From NCBI GenBank assembly GCA_037833965.1, contig AP031351.1:20162501-20226500 (forward strand): a stretch of 64,000 bases of DNA, in the 5' to 3' direction. Positions 58,701-64,000 of the stretch are shown in pieces. Below the pieces are notes generated by a model, which was not told where the DNA came from, searched no databases, and saw only the letters and a program-made list of their open reading frames with translations. Every line of letters starts with the position of its first letter. Position 1 is the first letter of the stretch. Both the position numbers and the translations under genes were made by a program. The stretch comes from Marchantia polymorpha subsp. ruderalis. Lineage: Eukaryota > Streptophyta > Marchantiopsida > Marchantiales > Marchantiaceae.

Positions 58701-59430
58701 TGAATAAATAATTTTAAATATTTTGTTAAGTATTTATGTAATGAAATTATATACTATTTATTTTTTATTAATAATTATTCAAAATAATATCATGAATTTA
58801 TTTCCTCGCAACAGGTTTTTTAAATCATGAAAATTCAAACTTAATTACAATAATGTCACAAGACCAAAAAAAATCAGAGAATATTAATTTTATATAGGAG
58901 TTTAAAAGTTATCACAAAGAAAAAATATATACTCATCATTTCATCACAACTTATTCTTTTGAAATAGATAGACATTATTGGGAGTATTAAAGAAATTGCT
59001 TAAAAAATGAAATACCAAACAAAAATATTACAACAAACAAATATGATAACAACATTTTAATGATGTACATCATTTGATATAAAAAAATAAAAATGCATTC
59101 AATTGTTTGACATCATTTGAGTTTAGTCAAAAAAGGACAATTGATTCTAATTATTATGACATATATGGTTGTGCGACTTATTGGTTTATTATTTTATGAA
59201 TTATAAAATTATGAACAATATCATTAATTTAAATCTAAAATTAATATATAATTTTTAAATTTGCAATTGATATAACATATTATAATAATATATAATTTGA
59301 AAATTTTTTATTACTGATTATGTTTTTTTGTTCAATGGATAATTATAAAAATAAAAATAAACATCTTCAAGCTCTTTGTACAAATAAGAGTATATTAAAT
59401 TTTGTTAATTAATAAATGATTGATCATCAT
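55726..59430. other. AT-rich desert III (left part), no gene
   Basis: About 80% A+T or more by eye with poly-A/T runs. No ORF above 70 codons and no recognisable transposon remnant. Confidence 0.7.
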
Positions 59431-60295
59431 CAGGCCTCTGTGCATTAGACATCCTAAAAATAGATGCCTAACATGCCTAATTTCAAATCTATTGAGTGCT
59501 TAATCTCCAAATTATTTTTCAAGTAGTTTCAGAAAAAATAATTTCCAAATGGCTGAACACCAAAATGATTGAACGTACTGATACATTTCATCGGTAGACT
59601 GGGTTCATTGTTTCCAAATGAAATGATTGTTGAGAGTGACTTCTCAATGTTGAAATTTAAAAGGAACATTTTTAACATGTCACTGATTGATTTTTCTCTA
59701 TAAATATTTCTCCAATGTAAACAGCATGATATGTTGCACAACTTGAAGCAATAATACAGGTGGAGATCATGTTTTCCTAGAGAATTCCTGGTTAAGATAC
59801 ATGCAATAATCATTCTCGTGATTGTACGTAACCTCGTTGATATGATGTCTGTTACGTTATTTCATAGAGACCGAGAAAGTAAGAACCATTCGGATAATGG
59901 TGATTAAACATGAGCAAGATACATATCATAAGAGTTCATGTAGTGGATCGAGCTGAGACCCCGAACTTGGGATTTGGGCAAATAGTAAAAAAATAGATAC
60001 AACTTTTAAAGCTATTAGGAACAAGGGGTTGAGAGAAATTTATTTAGATCAAACAATTTTTATGTCTTATTTTTGTGAGAAGTTTTGGTTGAATCTGGTA
60101 GAATAAATCTCCCTTAGAATTCTTTTTCTATAAGATCTTGTTGAAATTGAATCATCACTTTGTAATATTGATAGAATGTCACTCTTGGGTCTTCTTTTAA
60201 TATGATGCCTAATAGTGCCTAATTTCATTACAGATATGTGCCTAATATGGTTAGATTAGGCACATATAGGCATATGACTAATCTACAGAGGCCTG
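59431..60295. mobile_element. Non-autonomous hAT-like element, 865 bp, perfect 8-bp target duplication
   Basis: The left end CAGGCCTCTGTGCATTAG and the right end, reverse-complemented CAGGCCTCTGTAGATTAG, form terminal inverted repeats matching at 16 of 18 bases. The flanks are a perfect 8-bp duplication ATCATCAT (59,423-59,430 and 60,296-60,303). Subterminal TGCCTAA/TTAGGCA motifs recur on both sides (ATGCCTAACATGCCTAA left; GTGCCTAATTTC, TTAGGCACATATAGGCAT right). CAGG ends plus an 8-bp duplication are typical of hAT. The 94-codon ORF inside (59,529-59,813, minus) resembles no transposase. It must have moved using another element's enzyme. Confidence 0.9.
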
Positions 60296-60303
60296 ATCAT
60301 CAT

Positions 60304-62300
60304 GGTTTAAATATGTGACATCAGAAAAAATGTGCAACACATGTATCAAATTTTTGAAAATAAAAATTTGAGGAAATTTAATAATTTTAATGAAAATAAA
60401 TTTATTGCTGAAATTTTCTTTATTGAAATTTATGAAATAATGAAGATTGGATGATCAAATTTTTGTTGGTGAGCTTTAAAATATTGCAACAAATAATATA
60501 GTGGAGAAAATTGTGTGTTGAAACCATATCAAATTGAAATTTCAAAATTAAAATATAACTTTATCAAATATTCTTAAAGATTATGAATATTATATATATT
60601 TATATTTACATACTGAAAGTGATGATAATAATCAGTTAGTTTTGAAAGAAGTAAAAATTAATACACACAATCAAGCATTTGTCAGTCATTGTGAATGAAA
60701 AACTGTCTTCAAGTGTAAGATGCAATTGTTTATTGATAATAACATCTTATAACTAGTGGAAAATTCAAAATTATCAATATTTATTGATAGCAAATGGATT
60801 TAAAAATTAACTAATATATGACAAAGATATTATCAATATTTTTGATGATTAAATGTTTCATACAAGATAAATGTATGATAAAGAGTATATTTTTTTCATA
60901 TATAAAAAAACATGGAAATAATTAACTGCTATGTGTAATTTTTGATAATTTGATTTTTTATGTATCATATGAAAATTGTTCAATATATATATACATATTT
61001 GAAAAATTTATTATTTTAAGTATGTAATGATTTATTTAGTGATTTCTAATTTTGTTTCAATTATGGTGAATATCTAAAAAAATAACCCTCAATCAGATAT
61101 GAGTTCACACTTGAAGTCAGATGCATTAGAATGAAATAAAATATTCAGACTGAACAGTTCAATTTATTATATAAACGGAGCATGAAACTGTAATAAAGGC
61201 AATAAAAAATACTTTTGATTAAATGTAGTTATGAGTTTTGAAACAAATTATTGTCATTTTTTATTGTGATAATTAAAATGGATTACATCTTGCATCCAAC
61301 TATTTATGCCAACTTTTTGTACAATCAATTTAAAAAAATTAAACTCACATTGCATACTTTCTGCTTATTGATTATTTATACTCTTTATTTCATCAACTTT
61401 GTGCAACAATGAAAAACTCAATGCATTGAAACATTTTATCAAATATCAATTTTTCAAGAAAAAAATAAAATTAAATAAAATTGATCATATAGCACTTTAG
61501 TCAAATTTTGTGAATTCGTCTTCACAAGTAGCTTTTTACCACTAGATTCACTAACAATCAAAGATAAAAACTCCCTAAGATAATGAAAGATACTAAATCT
61601 CTAGCAATGAACAACAAGGACCATTTCTAACCTTGATGGTGTACTTGATCATGAATCATTTCTTTATTGCAATCGTTATGTACACAAACATTGACGAAGA
61701 GAGCTGTAGATTTGACTTCTGATAGTAAATTGCGCAACCATTCTAAATATATGATATAATAGACTTTATCGTTTCCATCACATGATTATTTCTAACGCTC
61801 ATATTGCTCATTACTTTGCATGTTTGTTGATAGTTGATTAGTTGAAATAGTTGATTGTCAGATGGCTTGTCTTTAAAAATCATACAATCATATGATTTGC
61901 ACCATATCATGCCCGTCTAAAACTTTTGATGATTGAATCACTCAGGCGTTGAACTTTTTTAGACTAGACATGGGGTTGATATATCTCTTCAAATTTTTTT
62001 ATAAAAATACTAAAAATGAAAAAAAAGATAGAACGTGTACTAAGTAATATTACCTGTAATTCACAACACAATATTGTAATGGAAGTCTCATCACCAAAAG
62101 ATAATTTAGAGCATGTTTAAAGATGTATCAAATTAAAATAGATTTAAATTTATTGTCTGGTATTACTCTTTTCGTGATGTTTTGTTTCCCAATTTCATTA
62201 CATTTGTCAATGTTTATGTATAATTCCAATGGTTTTTCACGCGTATCAAGTTAGAAAATGCATGCTGACAAGAAAGTTGTAAACATATGTTGCATTAGTA
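60304..62300. other. AT-rich desert III (right part), no gene
   Basis: Same composition as 55,726-59,430. Nothing recognised. GC rises sharply near 62,300, just upstream of the metaxin gene. Confidence 0.7.
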
Positions 62301-62601
62301 AACATCTCCTTCCAGCAGTTGATTAGGTGAGGAAATTCACAATGATGAGGATGCAAAACAACCTAATGATGTGGCTAGAGTATTGTGGTGACATTGACAT
62401 GTCAATTCAGTTGTCAATGATGCAGGTGATATACAGTACCTTTCTTTGCGCTTGGCGTTTCTCTCGCTGGATGGAGAAAATGTAGGCGCGTAAAGAGGTG
62501 CAACACTTGTCTGATCGAGAGTCAGATGATCGATCACGAAGGGGATGCCTAGTCTGTGTCCATGACCTTCAATTTTGTATGTATTAAATTTCTGGTTTAA
62601 A

Positions 62602-63828
62602 ATGACGGATTTGGCAGCAACGATGGCTGACAGAGGCCTGGTGCTGCTACTCAGAGGCGGAGCATGGGGCTTGCCCACAGCTTGCCCTGCATGTCTTCCC
62701 GTTTACATGTACCTGAAGCTGGCCCGCGTTGCCTTCACTCCTCAATACGCGACTTTTCAACCCGATTCAGGTCTGAGATTCTGTGATTCACTCTGGTTTT
62801 TTCTATGTATCGCTCGGTTGAGTTGATTGCCGACAGAAAACCTTATGGTCAGGAGGATCGTTTGATCCTAGACCTGGTTTCGTGATGTTCAGCTGTAATT
62901 ATATGAGTTCGCAAATTTGACATTGTCAAAAAAAATCTGACGGATTTCTGTGAAGTAGTGAACTGTACACTAGGGTGTGAATGGACTGACACTCATCTAC
63001 TTCTAAGAAACCCATGTGTGCTAGCTAATGAGATATGTTAGAGCAATGTAGACGCTTGAACATATGTGCAGTTTTCGTCCCTCAACTTATGAAAAACGCT
63101 TTTTCTTCCCTTCTTCGTGTTTAGGGCAGAATTGATTTTTTCGTAGAAATCCATTTTTTTAATTGATGTAAATTCCACGGCTGGTTATGCTCTCCAGCTC
63201 AAGACCACGTCCATAATATGCTGTAAATAAAACCGCCGATGACTCTCCATGCAGATAATCTTCCCGTACTGGAGTATGGTGACGTTGTGGGATACGGTAG
63301 TGACACAGGCGGAATTATTGGGGTGTTGAAGAGAGAGAGAATATGCGACCTGGATGAAGGATTGCCAGATTCAGCCAAAGCAGACGTGAATGCCTATACA
63401 TCCATTGTGAATTCGTGGCTCGCGGATGCTCTTCTTTACGAACTGTGGCTGAAGGAAAATGGAGCAACAGTTGCTGAGGTGTATCTATCATCTCTTCCCT
63501 GGCCCATCAATAAGGCAATCGATTGGAAGCAAAGAAGATCCGTACAAGTCCACCTAGGGATTAACACCGAAAACGCTTCTGAAAGGGCTGCAGAGGTACG
63601 AAGGCTTTTTTTTTTTTGGGGCTACATTGGAGAATGATACTTTGGAAGCTGAACTGCATTTTGAGAACTATGAAAAAAATTATATTCTTCTTAATTGAGT
63701 ATTAGTCTCCTGTGTGATCAACTGAGCGATATGTGTTCTCCTTCGAATCTCCTATATGACAGGAATCAAAGTGTGCTTTTATTGCCACACGAGACATATT
63801 GCTAGAAAGGCTAGATGGCCGTTTATTT
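62602..63828 (+). CDS. Metaxin-like mitochondrial outer-membrane protein, first three exons (3' end outside window)
   Basis: Exons 62,602-62,770, 63,255-63,595 and 63,763-63,828. The introns start GT and end AG, and the coding phase is kept across both joins. Exon 1 has the start MTDLAATMADRG and LPTACPACLPVYMYLKLA, the thioredoxin/GST-like N-terminal half with the CPxC of plant metaxins. Exon 2 has LPVLEYGDVVGYGSDTGGII, IVNSWLADALLYELWL and LPWPINKAIDWKQRRSVQ. Exon 3 is the start of the GST-C-like helical region. Metaxins are outer-membrane proteins linked to protein import and SAM-complex assembly of beta-barrels. A second in-frame Met at 62,623 could also serve. The rest, including any membrane anchor, lies beyond base 64,000. 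The family assignment is strong and the exact exon edges good. Confidence 0.88.
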
Positions 63829-64000
63829 GTGATGGAGATCTCTTGTACTGAGATGTACACCAGAAATGAACTGTCGCCTAGACCCATTCATGCATATAAA
63901 CTCAATCCGTCCACATTTTTTAAGAGTCTATGATACTGGTCGGCTTATGTGCCACCCATTCTCTAAGTATAAGTCTCATAGAGGTCATAACAGATATGGA

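Overview
This is a stretch of a plant nuclear genome. The evidence is a multi-exon metaxin-like gene with GT-AG introns, Ty1/copia and Ty3/gypsy retrotransposons of plant type, and hAT transposons. I suspect a bryophyte, perhaps a liverwort such as Marchantia, from the flavour of the repetitive proteins. That is recollection, not proof.

Layout. (1) 1-785 is the 3' end of a Ser/Pro/Gln-rich protein gene. (2) 786-16,290 is ordinary single-copy-like DNA with no gene I can recognise, only microsatellites and one degenerate repeat cluster. (3) About 16,290-32,000 is very AT-rich and holds decayed copia elements on the minus strand: copy 0 at about 18,950-23,719, a remnant at about 25,850-26,970, and copy 1 from 26,982. 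(4) 31,988-55,725 is one copia element (copy 2) of about 5 kb, expanded to almost 24 kb by four nested insertions: a very young Ty3/gypsy element (32,646-40,492), two members (C and D) of an unfamiliar element family, and a decayed hAT transposon. (5) 55,726-62,300 is an AT-rich desert with one well-preserved non-autonomous hAT-like element (59,431-60,295). (6) 62,602 to the window end is the 5' part of a metaxin gene.

The main discovery candidate is a family of four elements: A (20,853-22,121), B (28,780-30,287), C (41,260 to about 44,440) and D (47,559-52,402). All four start TGTGGT. A, B and D end TTACA and each is flanked by a perfect 5-bp target duplication (CCAAG, CTTCT, CCTAT). None has internal long terminal repeats, reverse transcriptase, integrase or transposase. 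D has one long intact ORF (851 codons) for a protein with a conserved N-terminal block, a Thr/Pro/Arg-rich middle and a coiled-coil end. C has the same ORF in one unbroken frame with a dozen stop codons and no frameshift. A and B are short internally deleted forms. Just after the ORF all four carry an AATAAA/TATAAAA-like box followed by a small hairpin whose stem is kept while its loop changes. They are either solo LTRs of a retroelement that carries an ORF inside its LTR, or a DNA transposon with very short inverted ends.

Other unusual structures are: a palindromic motif around GCGAGCTCGC dispersed through the LTRs and coding region of copia copy 2; a fourfold in-frame 40-residue duplication of the CxxC half of its integrase zinc finger; an extra two-cluster zinc-finger ORF upstream of gag-pol in the young gypsy element; a copia primer site resembling the initiator-tRNA anticodon region; and a tandem array built from the polypurine-tract/LTR junction of copia copy 1. 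The nested insertions give a relative order of events: copia 0 and 1 first, then copia 2, with A, B, C, D, hAT and the near-identical-LTR gypsy element last.
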